64,000 bases of DNA, taken from Haloglomus litoreum. Lineage in GTDB: Archaea; Halobacteriota; Halobacteria; Halobacteriales; Haloarculaceae. Shown here piece after piece: positions 17,977 to 27,647 of the stretch. Each line of letters starts with the position of its first letter. The stretch's first letter is position 1. The stretch covers positions 3,100,001-3,164,000 of the forward strand of contig NZ_CP119988.1 in the NCBI RefSeq assembly GCF_029338515.1, in the 5' to 3' direction. The position numbers were made by a program, and so were the translations under genes. Below the pieces are notes generated by a model, which made no database searches, had not been told where the DNA came from, and saw only the letters and a list, made by a program, of their open reading frames with translations.

Positions 17977-19062
17977 ATGAGTGACCGGCCCGACCCGTGG
18001 CTGCTGCTCCCAGCGCCGGTTCGGCGGCTGCCGGCAGATCTGGCGGCCGTCACGCTGCTGGTCCTGCTGACGGTCGTCGCGGTGTTCGCGCCCGTCGTCC
18101 GGGAGACACCGCTGCGGATCGTTCTGGGCCTGCCGTTCGTGCTGTTCGTGCCCGGATACGCGTTCGTCGCGGCCCTGTTTCCCGAGGCCGGGGAGGGCCC
18201 CGTCGATGAGGAGTTGGAGGACCCGGAGGCGGTCGAGGCGTCGCGTGACGGTGGCATCGACGGCATCGAACGGGTCGCGCTCTCGTTCGGGTTGAGTATC
18301 GCCATCGTCCCGTTGATCGGGCTGGTGCTGAACTTCACGCCGTGGGGAATTCGCCTGACGCCGATCATGGTCGCGGTGAGCGGGTTCACGCTCGTGGCCG
18401 TGGCCTTGGGCGCGGTACGGCGCTGGGAGTTACCCCAGGAAGAGCGGTTTTCGGTGCCGTATCGGTCGTGGATCGCTGGGGGTCGTGAGGAGATGTTCGA
18501 GCCGGATTCGCGTGCAGACGCGGCGCTGAACGTGGTGCTGGTGTTGAGCATCCTGCTCGCGGTGTCGAGTGTAGGGTACGCGGTTGCGGTGCCCAAGCAG
18601 GGCGAGTCGTTCTCCGAGTTGTATCTGTTGACTCAGAACGAGACGGGCGACCTAGTTGCGGATGACTATCCGACGGAGTTCACCCATGGGGAACCGCGGG
18701 AACTGGTGGTGGGAATCGGGAATCACGAGCACGAGACTGTGAACTACTCCGTGGTGGTCATGCTCCAGAACGTGACGTTCGTGACGAACGAGTCACGGGT
18801 GCGTTCAGCGAACGGGACGGTGACACCCGTCTACAACGAGACGCGGGTGCTGGAGGAGGAGCGGATGCGGACGTTCGAGACCACGCTCGGGCAGAACGAG
18901 ACGTGGATTCAACCCCACTCCATCGAGCCGACGATGGCGGGCGAAGACCTGCGGCTGACGTACCTGCTGTACAGGGGTGAGGTGCCGTCGGAGCCGAGTG
19001 TGGATGGAGCGTATCGGGAGGTGCATCTGTGGGTCAACGTGAGTCGGACAACGTCCCGATGA
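17977..19062 (+). CDS. DUF1616 membrane protein
   Basis: This 361-residue protein has the DUF1616 pattern: LPADLAAVTLLVLLTVVAVF, then LRIVLGLPFVLFVPGYAFVA and FPEAGEG. Two more membrane segments and a fourth near residue 190 follow. The C-terminal part is an extracellular Ig-like domain rich in N-glycosylation sequons. DUF1616 genes usually flank archaeal surface-glycan clusters, and a GT2 gene follows here. The biochemical role is unknown. Confidence 0.8.
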   Translation: MSDRPDPWLLLPAPVRRLPADLAAVTLLVLLTVVAVFAPVVRETPLRIVLGLPFVLFVPGYAFVAALFPEAGEGPVDEELEDPEAVEASRDGGIDGIERVALSFGLSIAIVPLIGLVLNFTPWGIRLTPIMVAVSGFTLVAVALGAVRRWELPQEERFSVPYRSWIAGGREEMFEPDSRADAALNVVLVLSILLAVSSVGYAVAVPKQGESFSELYLLTQNETGDLVADDYPTEFTHGEPRELVVGIGNHEHETVNYSVVVMLQNVTFVTNESRVRSANGTVTPVYNETRVLEEERMRTFETTLGQNETWIQPHSIEPTMAGEDLRLTYLLYRGEVPSEPSVDGAYREVHLWVNVSRTTSR

Positions 19063-19275
19063 CGCTGGGCGATTGTCCTGACCCGCATGTTTATACGATT
19101 TCAGTAAGAGGGTACTACCACACTGCGGCGTGCTGCAACAGACAAGTGTGACGAGTTGGGGTTCAACACGATATGTCAGGGGTAGACAGGCTGGAAGCAC
19201 TGAGTTCGGGTGTGACAGGGTCCGATTTCGACGGTGGAACCATGGGTGGGACCGAAACACTATGTACTACAATCC

Positions 19276-19283
19276 ATATATAA
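19276..19283 (+). promoter_or_regulatory. TATA-like box abutting the GT2 start codon
   Basis: ATATATAA lies directly before the ATG at 19284, too close to serve as the core promoter for that start. Either the start codon lies further downstream or transcription begins upstream, for example from TTTATAC near 19,090, leaving a leader of roughly 170 bases. Confidence 0.3.
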
Positions 19284-20591
19284 ATGGCCAATACTGACGA
19301 ATCGGTAATCGGTACAGCATCGAGTCTCGCGACGGACCAGCCAGCAGTCGGGCTCGTGGTAACTGCCGAGGATTCGGAGCGCTTCACGCAGGACATCCTC
19401 CGCGCACAACACCATGGATACGATGTCCTTGTGGCAGTCCCCGAGACGCTCGACGGCGAGATGCTCGGATTCGCAGAGCAGCTCGCGAGCCAGGTTATAG
19501 AGGTCCCGTCCAACGAGATGTCGGATGCACCCGACCGAATCGCGAAGCTCGCTCGAAGCGATGGGTATCCCGGAGTGATCATCCAACGAGATCTCCGCGA
19601 GCGGGTCGACTTCTCCTCCAGCGAAGCAGCCCTTTCGGGGGAGCCCGATTACGCGGCCGAAGCAATCTATGTGAAGGCCGACGATAACCGACCGGAGATC
19701 ATCGTCGGCATTCCTGCCTACAACGAGGAGGTCGGCATCGGGAGTGTGATTCTCCAGGCAAGCGAGTACGCTAGCGAGGTCGTCGTTGTCGATGATGGGA
19801 GTACCGATCAGACCGTTCCGGTCGCACGCGAGGCGGGAGCGACGGTCGTCGAACACGAGGCGAACGCCGGCAAAGGGGCTGCGGTACAGACCTTGTTCGA
19901 CCACGTTACCGGGCAATCGTTCGATGCGCTCGTACTCATCGACGGTGATGGGCAACACGTTCCTTCAGACATCCCGGAGGTAGTCAGCCCAGTATCGGAT
20001 GGAGAGTCGGATCTGGTAGTTGGAAGTCGCTACTTGGAGGAATCTGGAGAAGACGAGACCCCTCGGTACCGCCGGTTCGGACAGCGGGTACTCGATATGC
20101 TGACAATCGGGTCCTCTCGAACGAACGTCACGGACTCGCAGAGTGGCTTCCGTGCGTTCTCCCCGAAGGCCGTCGAAGAGCTCGAACTCAACTCACAGTC
20201 GTTCGGCGTCGAGTCCGAGATGATCAGCGAGGCGTCCAGTAAGGGGCTGGCTATCGAGGAACGGTCCATCGACGTTCGGTACGAAGGAATCGACGGGCAG
20301 ACGCAGAACCCGCTCCGACACGGACTTACCGTGGTCACCTTTCTGCTGATGCTGATACGGGATCGGCATCCGCTCCTATTTTTCGGAGTTCCTGGGGCAA
20401 TCTTCCTCGGCATCGGAGCATTCTACGGAATAGACGCAATCCTCACTTACCAATCCTCGGGGGCGTTCTATCCATCGAAAGTGCTCGTCAGCGGGTTCCT
20501 GACGGTTATCGGAACCCTCGGATTGTTCATCGGACTCGTTCTCAATCGTATTGGGAACATGATTGCAAAGCTCGAAGAAGGGCTGATTTGA
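19284..20591 (+). CDS. GT2 family glycosyltransferase with two C-terminal TM helices
   Basis: This 435-residue protein has an extra N-terminal domain of about 120 residues before a GT-A fold. The catalytic core shows GIPAYNEEVGIGSVI, VVVDDGSTDQT (about 168), NAGKGAAV and LIDGDGQH (about 219). Two C-terminal transmembrane helices (about 350-425) anchor it. This is the layout of dolichyl-phosphate glycosyltransferases in archaeal protein N-glycosylation. The exact donor sugar cannot be read from sequence. It marks the last GC-rich gene before the AT-rich glycan island. Confidence 0.85.
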   Translation: MANTDESVIGTASSLATDQPAVGLVVTAEDSERFTQDILRAQHHGYDVLVAVPETLDGEMLGFAEQLASQVIEVPSNEMSDAPDRIAKLARSDGYPGVIIQRDLRERVDFSSSEAALSGEPDYAAEAIYVKADDNRPEIIVGIPAYNEEVGIGSVILQASEYASEVVVVDDGSTDQTVPVAREAGATVVEHEANAGKGAAVQTLFDHVTGQSFDALVLIDGDGQHVPSDIPEVVSPVSDGESDLVVGSRYLEESGEDETPRYRRFGQRVLDMLTIGSSRTNVTDSQSGFRAFSPKAVEELELNSQSFGVESEMISEASSKGLAIEERSIDVRYEGIDGQTQNPLRHGLTVVTFLLMLIRDRHPLLFFGVPGAIFLGIGAFYGIDAILTYQSSGAFYPSKVLVSGFLTVIGTLGLFIGLVLNRIGNMIAKLEEGLI

Positions 20592-20729
20592 TTACCTTGA
20601 GACGGTAATGGTAAACTTCAAATTGATTAAAATACCCAGTATGAATATGGCCCAATCTGTGTCGCATTTTTCCATACAAAATTGACCAGAACCAAACAAG
20701 TAAATTATAGACAGAAGAAAATACGACAA

Positions 20730-21848
20730 ATGCACATTTTATTGCTAACAGAAGATTATTATCCAAATACAGATGGCGGTGCTCAGGTACGTTGGAGATT
20801 TTCAAAACTAGTAGAGGAGTCCGGAGAATCGATTTCAGTGATTACGAGTAAAGTTGGAGACCGGCCACAGCAAGAGATAGTGGAAGGGGTTGAAATATTG
20901 CGGCCCGCTCGGGCGGTCGCAGAGAATTTACAGGGATTCGAATGGTATTCAATAGTTACTAGATTTATCTTTATGGTCATCTTATGTTTGTATGTTCCAT
21001 TCTGGTGTTTTCGGAATAGACCGAATGTAATACTTTCCAAATCCCACTCAACTCATGCACCTGCCAAGATTGCCTCAGTGATTTGCGGCATTGAGTACAT
21101 TAGCTTGGTCGCAGGAACGCCTTCAGATCGTGAGGAGGACATATCTAGGATTAAAGTTTTAATCGAAAGATTAAATTTCAAATACTTACTCTCTAGTGAA
21201 TCGTTTTGCAGAACCACCGAAGTAAAAAATATTTTGAGAAGTTACGATGTCGATGCACGGATACTTCACGGAGCAGTGAATAAGGAGGACATCTTAGCTG
21301 CAATTGATGGAGATTCGAAGAATGATATTAGAGAGAAGTTAGGTATCCCAACAGAAGATCGAGTGCTTGTTTTTGTTGGCCGGCTAGTTGCGCTCAAGAG
21401 AGCTCAAGAAGCTATTAGAGCTTTTGACAGTAGTAACCTAGACCGGCTCATTATCGTAGGAGATGGACCAGATATGGAGAATGTTGAGAAAGAGATTGAA
21501 CGATTAGGAATTCAACAACAAGTAAGAATTGCGGGATGGTGTGAACATAAGAAAGCTGTACAATATATTGCCGCAGCAGATGGACTCATAATTACATCTG
21601 AGACAGAATCTTATCCGACTGTCGCATTTGAAGCGATATCCCTCAATACGACCGTTGTTTCGACCCCGGTGGGTATTTTATCGAATCTGGATTCCGAACT
21701 TCTACACACTTGTTCACTCGAAAAGATGGCGTCAAAGCTAGATTCCGAAATAATCAATCGAACAGGTTGTATAAACATAGACTCGTTGGATGAATATAGT
21801 ATTGAGAGATATACTTCAGAATTGTTGAGGGCTATGAAAAATGCGTAA
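20730..21848 (+). CDS. GT4 family glycosyltransferase
   Basis: This 372-residue protein begins MHILLLTEDYYPNTDGGAQV, a classic GT-B N-terminus. The GT4 core has VFVGRLVALKRAQEAI, LIIVGDGPDMENVEKE and a C-terminal ETESYPTVAFEAISLNT nucleotide-sugar binding motif. The ATG at 20730 is chosen over an upstream start because the conserved domain begins there. Base composition is strikingly AT-rich compared with the flanks, suggesting recent transfer. Its stop overlaps the next gene by 8 bases. Confidence 0.88.
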   Translation: MHILLLTEDYYPNTDGGAQVRWRFSKLVEESGESISVITSKVGDRPQQEIVEGVEILRPARAVAENLQGFEWYSIVTRFIFMVILCLYVPFWCFRNRPNVILSKSHSTHAPAKIASVICGIEYISLVAGTPSDREEDISRIKVLIERLNFKYLLSSESFCRTTEVKNILRSYDVDARILHGAVNKEDILAAIDGDSKNDIREKLGIPTEDRVLVFVGRLVALKRAQEAIRAFDSSNLDRLIIVGDGPDMENVEKEIERLGIQQQVRIAGWCEHKKAVQYIAAADGLIITSETESYPTVAFEAISLNTTVVSTPVGILSNLDSELLHTCSLEKMASKLDSEIINRTGCINIDSLDEYSIERYTSELLRAMKNA

Positions 21849-23409
21849 ACTCCTTATCCAGGACCAACCGATACTGGCCAAGATATCTGCAACAATAATT
21901 TCTCTTTTCACTGTGTATCTTTCGCTGCGATCTAGAGAAGTGGCAAGTGGATTCGGATTTGAACGCCTAGCAATATTAACACAAAACATTGCTGGCGACC
22001 AAAGTGTTATCCACGGATTCCCAACACTTCCTGGTCAGGCAACTCTCTTTGCATCATTGAATTCTATTCTAGGAGTTCCAATATTAGATATATACTATTT
22101 ACCCATAGTTCAAATGATTGGAATTTCTTCTCTGGTTTACATATTTTATACATTGTCGGGGCGCGATATTGGCATGACAATAGCAGGAACGATTGCTGTC
22201 TTTTTCTACGCGTTTGCTCCAGTCCCACATTTTCGGATATATTCAATCGGCGTTAGCATTTATTTGTTTTTCGCAGCCACAGTATGGACAGCCAACATTT
22301 ATCGTCAGAAGAGATATCTATTTTTAAATTTCTTATTATACATCTCTCTCGCAATAATGTCCCCTCCAATGCAAATGTGGGCTCTTGCATTAGCCTTTGC
22401 AATTGTAGTCCCATCATATATTATTAGGTGTGTCAATTTTTTCAATGGGAAAAATCAGCCCAATAATTTGGGCAGAATAGTTAATAAGTTTACTCCCTAT
22501 CCATTTTTATTACTATTAATATTTCTTTTTCACAACCCGAAGCTATATGAACAATTCCTCACAGTGGTCATTTTCGACATAAATTTGGAACCATTAATAA
22601 CCGGATCAGAGACTAGTCAAACCTCTCGTTTTGTTGTGAACTCACTATCTTCGAGTTTAGTATATTACTTTCGGATCATTTGGGTACTATCTGTAACTGT
22701 CGCAGCTTTAGCAATCCTCCTGTATTTATTACATAAATCATCCTCAGACAATGAGAGACTCTGCACAAAAGCCACATTCCTATTTCCCCTAGCCGGTATA
22801 TTTACGGTCGATTTTGTCGTGTACGGTCTCCTTGGGTATGGATTTGCAGTTCGTTATATCGTATATGTATTTCCTGCAATTATCCTCGCGGGCTACGCGT
22901 TGGGAATCCGTAGAGCAGTTCGTGGCTTGGTATTAGTTTTAGTTCTCCTGTCTATGAGTATTTTTACCGCTCAGCAGATTCAGGATCCACAGCATAAATT
23001 ACCGGACCAGCGACAGACGGTCGAAGCGTCAGGCTGGACAACAGCTGCAACGTCGGACGGTAGTACAGTTACCACGGATCACTACACATACGGAGTCCTG
23101 AAGTATACCTTAGCAGAAGAGACTGGTTCTTCTCGGAGAATTGGCTATGGCTATCAAGAACCTACTCAACTTAGAGAAATCAAATATACTAAAGAGATTT
23201 ACGCCAGCCTTATTGGGAAGCCAGTGACCCAAGATTTGCCAGATTATATACTTGTAAATAATAATTATAATAACGTCCCGATTAGTCAAGGGCCCCCAGG
23301 CTGGAGATTCTTTGAACCTTATGACAAACATCAAAGTGGTATAGCTAGCAATACGAAAACTGATAAGATATATTCCAGTAACGGATTTACCATCTATTCA
23401 TTCGAATAG
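21841..23409 (+). CDS. Polytopic membrane protein of the glycan cluster
   Basis: This 522-residue protein has about ten hydrophobic segments and a soluble C-terminal part of about 140 residues (from about 380). The topology resembles GT39/GT83-like lipid-sugar transferases or polysaccharide polymerases, but I see no diagnostic motif. The first loop contains VIHGFPTLPGQATLFASLN. It is translationally coupled to the GT4 gene before it and converges with the next GT4 gene, overlapping it by 16 bases. Confidence 0.7.
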   Translation: MRKLLIQDQPILAKISATIISLFTVYLSLRSREVASGFGFERLAILTQNIAGDQSVIHGFPTLPGQATLFASLNSILGVPILDIYYLPIVQMIGISSLVYIFYTLSGRDIGMTIAGTIAVFFYAFAPVPHFRIYSIGVSIYLFFAATVWTANIYRQKRYLFLNFLLYISLAIMSPPMQMWALALAFAIVVPSYIIRCVNFFNGKNQPNNLGRIVNKFTPYPFLLLLIFLFHNPKLYEQFLTVVIFDINLEPLITGSETSQTSRFVVNSLSSSLVYYFRIIWVLSVTVAALAILLYLLHKSSSDNERLCTKATFLFPLAGIFTVDFVVYGLLGYGFAVRYIVYVFPAIILAGYALGIRRAVRGLVLVLVLLSMSIFTAQQIQDPQHKLPDQRQTVEASGWTTAATSDGSTVTTDHYTYGVLKYTLAEETGSSRRIGYGYQEPTQLREIKYTKEIYASLIGKPVTQDLPDYILVNNNYNNVPISQGPPGWRFFEPYDKHQSGIASNTKTDKIYSSNGFTIYSFE

Positions 23410-24557
23410 TTTAAAAGTTTACGATATACATTAAGTGTCTGATTCGCCGTCTTCTTCCAAGTAAATCGAGTACTTTCATTATATGGAGCGTCATCAAAAC
23501 GGGTATTCAGCATGGAATATATTTCATCAGCAATATTTTCAGCATCCCTAACGTTATGTATGTATTTACCTCCAGACCTCACAATGTCTGTCATACCATA
23601 TCCGGCTGTAGTTAGTACAGGGGTATTGCAACTTAGTGATTCTACCAATACGAATGGGAATGCTTCAGATAGAGATGGTAAAAAGAAAAAATCTGCACAT
23701 GTATACAATACAGAGAGTTCAGAGCGTGGTACGAAGCCAGTCATATGTATCCGGTCATCAACCTTACTGGAGGTGTATTGTGTGAAGTCGGACTTGTCCC
23801 ATCCGGAGCCTCCAATTACAAGATCATGCGGAATCCCATATTTTAGTACAGCCTTCTCGAAACCCTGTGCAATTCCTCTTGGATTCTTATATTCATTCTT
23901 ATTACTGAGATGGAATATGTATGGAAGTTTGATATTGTGTTTACTAAGAACATCCCAATCATGATTTTCACTCATTCCCGGAGGAGGAGCATTAGGAGTC
24001 ACAAATATCTTATTTGGATTTATATCGAAAATATCTGAATGAAGTTCTTTAGATTTTTCGGACACAGTTATTATACCATCATACATCTGTGTCATATACT
24101 TGTAGACCGCCATATTCCGGGCTCTCTTGAACCGGCTATAATTATCCGGGTGTATATGAGGCCGAACAGCGAAATGAATTGTTGTCACTAATGTTGAGTC
24201 AGGTAGAAAAAATGGTCGATAGAATGGGAGCAACTGATGATGAAGGATGTCGAAGTCGTGGTTCTTCTTTATATACCACTCAGCTAAATTGATTTCATTA
24301 GGGTTTTCTATCGTTCGGCCAAGTGCGGACCCAATTGAGCTAATCGCGTTACATATTACCTGATTTTTAGGGATGATAATTTCTTCTGCCAAATTATAGA
24401 TATCAGAAGAATCTTCTTCAAAGTGTATGAAAACCAATTCGTCGCTCGGCCGCTTCGCCTCAATCATAGCTTTAGCTAAATTTTCGCGATAGATTCCTGG
24501 TCCAGAATCAGGCCGATCAACACCACTAGTGAACAATCCGATTCTCACAACAGTCAC
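23394..24557 (-). CDS. GT4 family glycosyltransferase
   Basis: This 387-residue protein starts at GTG 24557 (MTVVRIGLFTSGVDRPDSGP). GT-B features are SGPGIYRENLAKAM, IVSEKSK-like ITVSEKSKEL, and the nucleotide-sugar site SLSEAFPFVLVESLSCNTPV. It is AT-rich like its neighbours but on the opposite strand. The acceptor is unknown, although the surroundings indicate a surface polysaccharide or N-glycan. Confidence 0.85.
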   Translation of the reverse strand: MTVVRIGLFTSGVDRPDSGPGIYRENLAKAMIEAKRPSDELVFIHFEEDSSDIYNLAEEIIIPKNQVICNAISSIGSALGRTIENPNEINLAEWYIKKNHDFDILHHQLLPFYRPFFLPDSTLVTTIHFAVRPHIHPDNYSRFKRARNMAVYKYMTQMYDGIITVSEKSKELHSDIFDINPNKIFVTPNAPPPGMSENHDWDVLSKHNIKLPYIFHLSNKNEYKNPRGIAQGFEKAVLKYGIPHDLVIGGSGWDKSDFTQYTSSKVDDRIHMTGFVPRSELSVLYTCADFFFLPSLSEAFPFVLVESLSCNTPVLTTAGYGMTDIVRSGGKYIHNVRDAENIADEIYSMLNTRFDDAPYNESTRFTWKKTANQTLNVYRKLLNYSNE

Positions 24558-25488
24558 TAATTACAGTCCAACTATATGATTGCTATTATCAGGGAATGTC
24601 GAATTTCGGCAAAAGTGATTGTTGGGTGGATGTTGGTGATGGGCACACAAGGTCCATAGAAGAGTTTGAATTCACTGCTGCCACTACGGTCATCGCTAGC
24701 GGGTCTTCAGTGTGGATGTCTAAGTGCTCTTTCCGCTATCCTGTCAATACAGGAATCCTACAGACTCCAATCAAAGAATGGCTCACGACAAGCACGCTTT
24801 CCTACCTTCACGTAGCTGTTTCGTCGTAGTTCTCTCCACCAGCAGGAGGTTGATTTAAATATTGAATAGAAATGATATCGCCCCTAATAGTCGAATCCAA
24901 TCTTCGTTTATGAGATAAGTTCTTGAGCATTCGTCTACAGCTAAGCTCCAAACCATAATACAGCGGAGAGAATTGAAGGGCGAAAAGGATCATTCACGCA
25001 TCGACACAATCCCTGCGCGCCGCAACGGCCAATGCGGCCCTCGTAGTATCCATCCCCCTAACATCAGCGTCCCCATGCTTAATTAGGAGACTGACAACAG
25101 CGACCTGACAGTCTTGCAAGCTCCGGGGCGTGCGAGCTCGTCGTCGTTCAATCGTGACTGGAAGTTCGCTTATATAATCATTTTCCTAGTAGCAAATTAT
25201 CGTAAATATCTGACCCCATTAACGAGATAGCTGTCTATGCAAAGCGGTTATCATGACGGTATCCGTTTTGGGGTATGATTGGCAAATCATTGATCATCGC
25301 CTGGAGTTGCTGAACACGTTCCCTAGACCTTGTTTAGACAATCCTCCACAGTATTCCAACCAGTTTACGAACTCTCTCATAGAAGAGTTCATCCCTTTTC
25401 AACCAGTTGCGAACTATAATGTGTAGTTGTGTATTGACCAGAGGGCATCTGGATAAAGATTACGTGTATCTTTCGAAAACCATTTATA
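24558..25488. other. AT-rich intergenic stretch with decayed coding sequence
   Basis: No intact gene is convincing here. On the minus strand, bases 25,012-25,160 read open as a 3' gene relic (LLIKHGDADVRGMDTTRAAL, ending at TGA near 25,012) with no start codon. A 77-codon frame on the plus strand from 24,596 has no recognisable family. A short hairpin (ATGATT, GGCA, AATCAT) lies at 25,275-25,290. The region looks like a graveyard of former glycan-cluster genes. Confidence 0.4.
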
Positions 25489-26961
25489 ATGCCACAATTC
25501 TCCGCTCTATCGATGGCTAAGGACTCAACTGTTTTGAAACCAATCCTGGTAACAGCATCGATAGCTATTGGATTAGCTTCGAGCTTTTTTGTTAGATATG
25601 TAGGGATCAATCTTTTAACGCCAGATAATTATGGCCAGATAGCAGTTTCTCTTTCTATTTTCAGCGTTGGGTCGATGCTATCCATGATTGGACTCCAAAA
25701 GGCCATAACATCAATTGTTGCCCAAAGTGAGATGGGAATTAGCGAGGTTCTTCGAGACTCACTATATATTTCTGTTGTCTCGTCGGCAGTCTTCCTTACT
25801 ATTTCAGTTCCAGCAATTTATTTTGAGTTCCAGAATCGAGAAACTCTAACAGTGATAATCTTATTTTGTTTCTCTATACCATTTGCAAATATAATCCGAA
25901 TTATCACATCAATACTTCAAGGTCAAAATAAAACCATAACAGCATCTTTCATCGAAAATATATTATTTCTCAGTGGCGGATATTTGGTTCTAGTTATATT
26001 GTTCGTATTTAGGCTTTCAGTCACTGACGCGGCGCTCGCCTGGATGATATATGTTTCTATTGCCAGTGTATTGATTTGTACATTTTATAGTAATCAGAAG
26101 CTGGAGGTTAGAGAATACTTACCCAGTTTGGATAATTCGAAAAGGATATTAGCTCTTTCGGTTCCATTAATGATCTCAGACGCTGCGTGGGAACTCATGA
26201 TAAATAGTGATAACATCATACTGGGCATCTTGCTAGGATCTCGTCTCACCGGTATATATGACGGTATGTTCACGATTACGAGGGTATTGCTTGTATTTAT
26301 TACCGCAGCAGGGTTCGTTTTTTTACCACGGTATGCAAGTGTATACTCAGATGGAAATGATCCGTCTCCACTCTATGTAAAGTATAGTAGAGGATTATTT
26401 ATTGTATCTTTGCCAATATTTATAATATTAGTCACAAATTCGATTGAGATAATAGATCTCCTATATCCACAGGCATATAATTATGGAAACGAATCGCTCA
26501 TCATATTATCCGTCGGAATATTTTCCCACACAGTTTTTGGCCTTAATGGATATGCGCTTATAGCGGAACAGAAGACGAGAGTTATAGCATTAGGAAATAT
26601 TTTTGGTGCCTTTTTGAATATTACCCTGAATTTACTATTTATCCCTACGTTAGGGATTATCGGTGCAGCATTCGCATCGACAGCAGGATACCTTGCGACC
26701 AATATTATATTCTCAGCTTATATATTTAAAAGAGTAGACATAACAGTCTACCTTCGTTCTTTATTTGTTCCAGCAGTTCTTGGATGCATCGCCATCACTA
26801 CTACTAAAATTATTAAGATTACAGCGAATATTGATGGGTACTTTTCACTCTTCAATAATATTTTAATTTTTGCTATAATATATTCTTTGCTTATTCTAAG
26901 ATTTGGAATCTCTGAGAGCGAATTGGCCAAATTGTCATATTACGTAAAAAATAGGTTCTAA
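25489..26961 (+). CDS. Oligosaccharide flippase (Wzx/MATE-like)
   Basis: This 490-residue protein has about 12-14 transmembrane segments, starting ILVTASIAIGLASSFFVRYV and continuing with LLTPDNYGQIAVSLSIFSVG. That is the typical start of polysaccharide transporters of the MVF/MATE superfamily, which flip lipid-linked sugars across the membrane. It is AT-rich. Its last codons and stop (AGG TTC TAA) include the 8-bp target duplication of an IS6-type insertion; the insertion leaves the coding sequence intact. Confidence 0.88.
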   Translation: MPQFSALSMAKDSTVLKPILVTASIAIGLASSFFVRYVGINLLTPDNYGQIAVSLSIFSVGSMLSMIGLQKAITSIVAQSEMGISEVLRDSLYISVVSSAVFLTISVPAIYFEFQNRETLTVIILFCFSIPFANIIRIITSILQGQNKTITASFIENILFLSGGYLVLVILFVFRLSVTDAALAWMIYVSIASVLICTFYSNQKLEVREYLPSLDNSKRILALSVPLMISDAAWELMINSDNIILGILLGSRLTGIYDGMFTITRVLLVFITAAGFVFLPRYASVYSDGNDPSPLYVKYSRGLFIVSLPIFIILVTNSIEIIDLLYPQAYNYGNESLIILSVGIFSHTVFGLNGYALIAEQKTRVIALGNIFGAFLNITLNLLFIPTLGIIGAAFASTAGYLATNIIFSAYIFKRVDITVYLRSLFVPAVLGCIAITTTKIIKITANIDGYFSLFNNILIFAIIYSLLILRFGISESELAKLSYYVKNRF

Positions 26962-27021
26962 GGCACGGTCTAGTTAGCGCAGATTGAGGAACGAGCAGGT
27001 CGTTGAGTGTCTTGCCTAGAG

Positions 27022-27647
27022 ATGCTCGCAGACCTGCTCGAGAAGGACTACAACGGGGAGTTAGATGAATATTGGGAGCGTGAGCGGACAGCGACGCCCG
27101 TCAGGGGGTTCGCCGTCTGGCTGCACGCGACTGGGTGTCCACTCAGAGAAACAGAAGCGATTCTCGCGGCTCTCGGCGTGGAACGTTCGCATCAGGCGAT
27201 CTTTCAATGGTTCATCGAATGACTGACAGCAGTCCTGACCCGCCGACGGCGCAGCCGTCCCGGGTCGCGGTTGACGAGACTGCTGTCCGAATCAACGGCG
27301 ACCTGTGTTGGGTAAACGCTGCAATCGACCTCGACACGAAGTTGATCCTCGATGCCCAGATCTTCAAGCGGCACGGCACCGATACAGCGGCTGCGTTCCT
27401 CCACAGACTCCGTGAAAACCACGACTGCACGAACACCACGTTTCTGGCGGATTCCTTCGGCTATCGGACTGCCTTCAATCGATTAGGGCTGAGCGGTCAG
27501 GTAGACTACACCGACCGAAACCTCATCGAAAAGTGGTTTCACACACTCAAACAGTGCATCGATTTCTCACTACGTGCAATACTACAACGAACAACGACCG
27601 CATCAAGCGCTCGACGGACGAACGCCGGCTGAAGAAGTGCTAAACTA
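27022..27647 (+). pseudogene. IS6-family transposase, frameshifted and internally deleted
   Basis: The N-terminal frame reads MLADLLEKDYNGELDEYWER and continues through ILAALGVERSHQAIFQW, then stops at TGA near 27,220. The rest of the DDE domain continues in another frame (RVAVDETAVRINGDLCWVNA, and TFLADSFGYRTAF). It breaks again near 27,568, after which QYYNEQRPHQALDGRTPAEE appears in a third frame. About 20 residues of the C-terminal region are missing relative to the usual family pattern. It cannot encode an active enzyme. Confidence 0.75.

Noticed and set aside
24596-24829. 77-codon frame as a gene
   Set aside because: No family resemblance, no promoter or ribosome binding site that I can see, and it lies in a decayed intergenic region.
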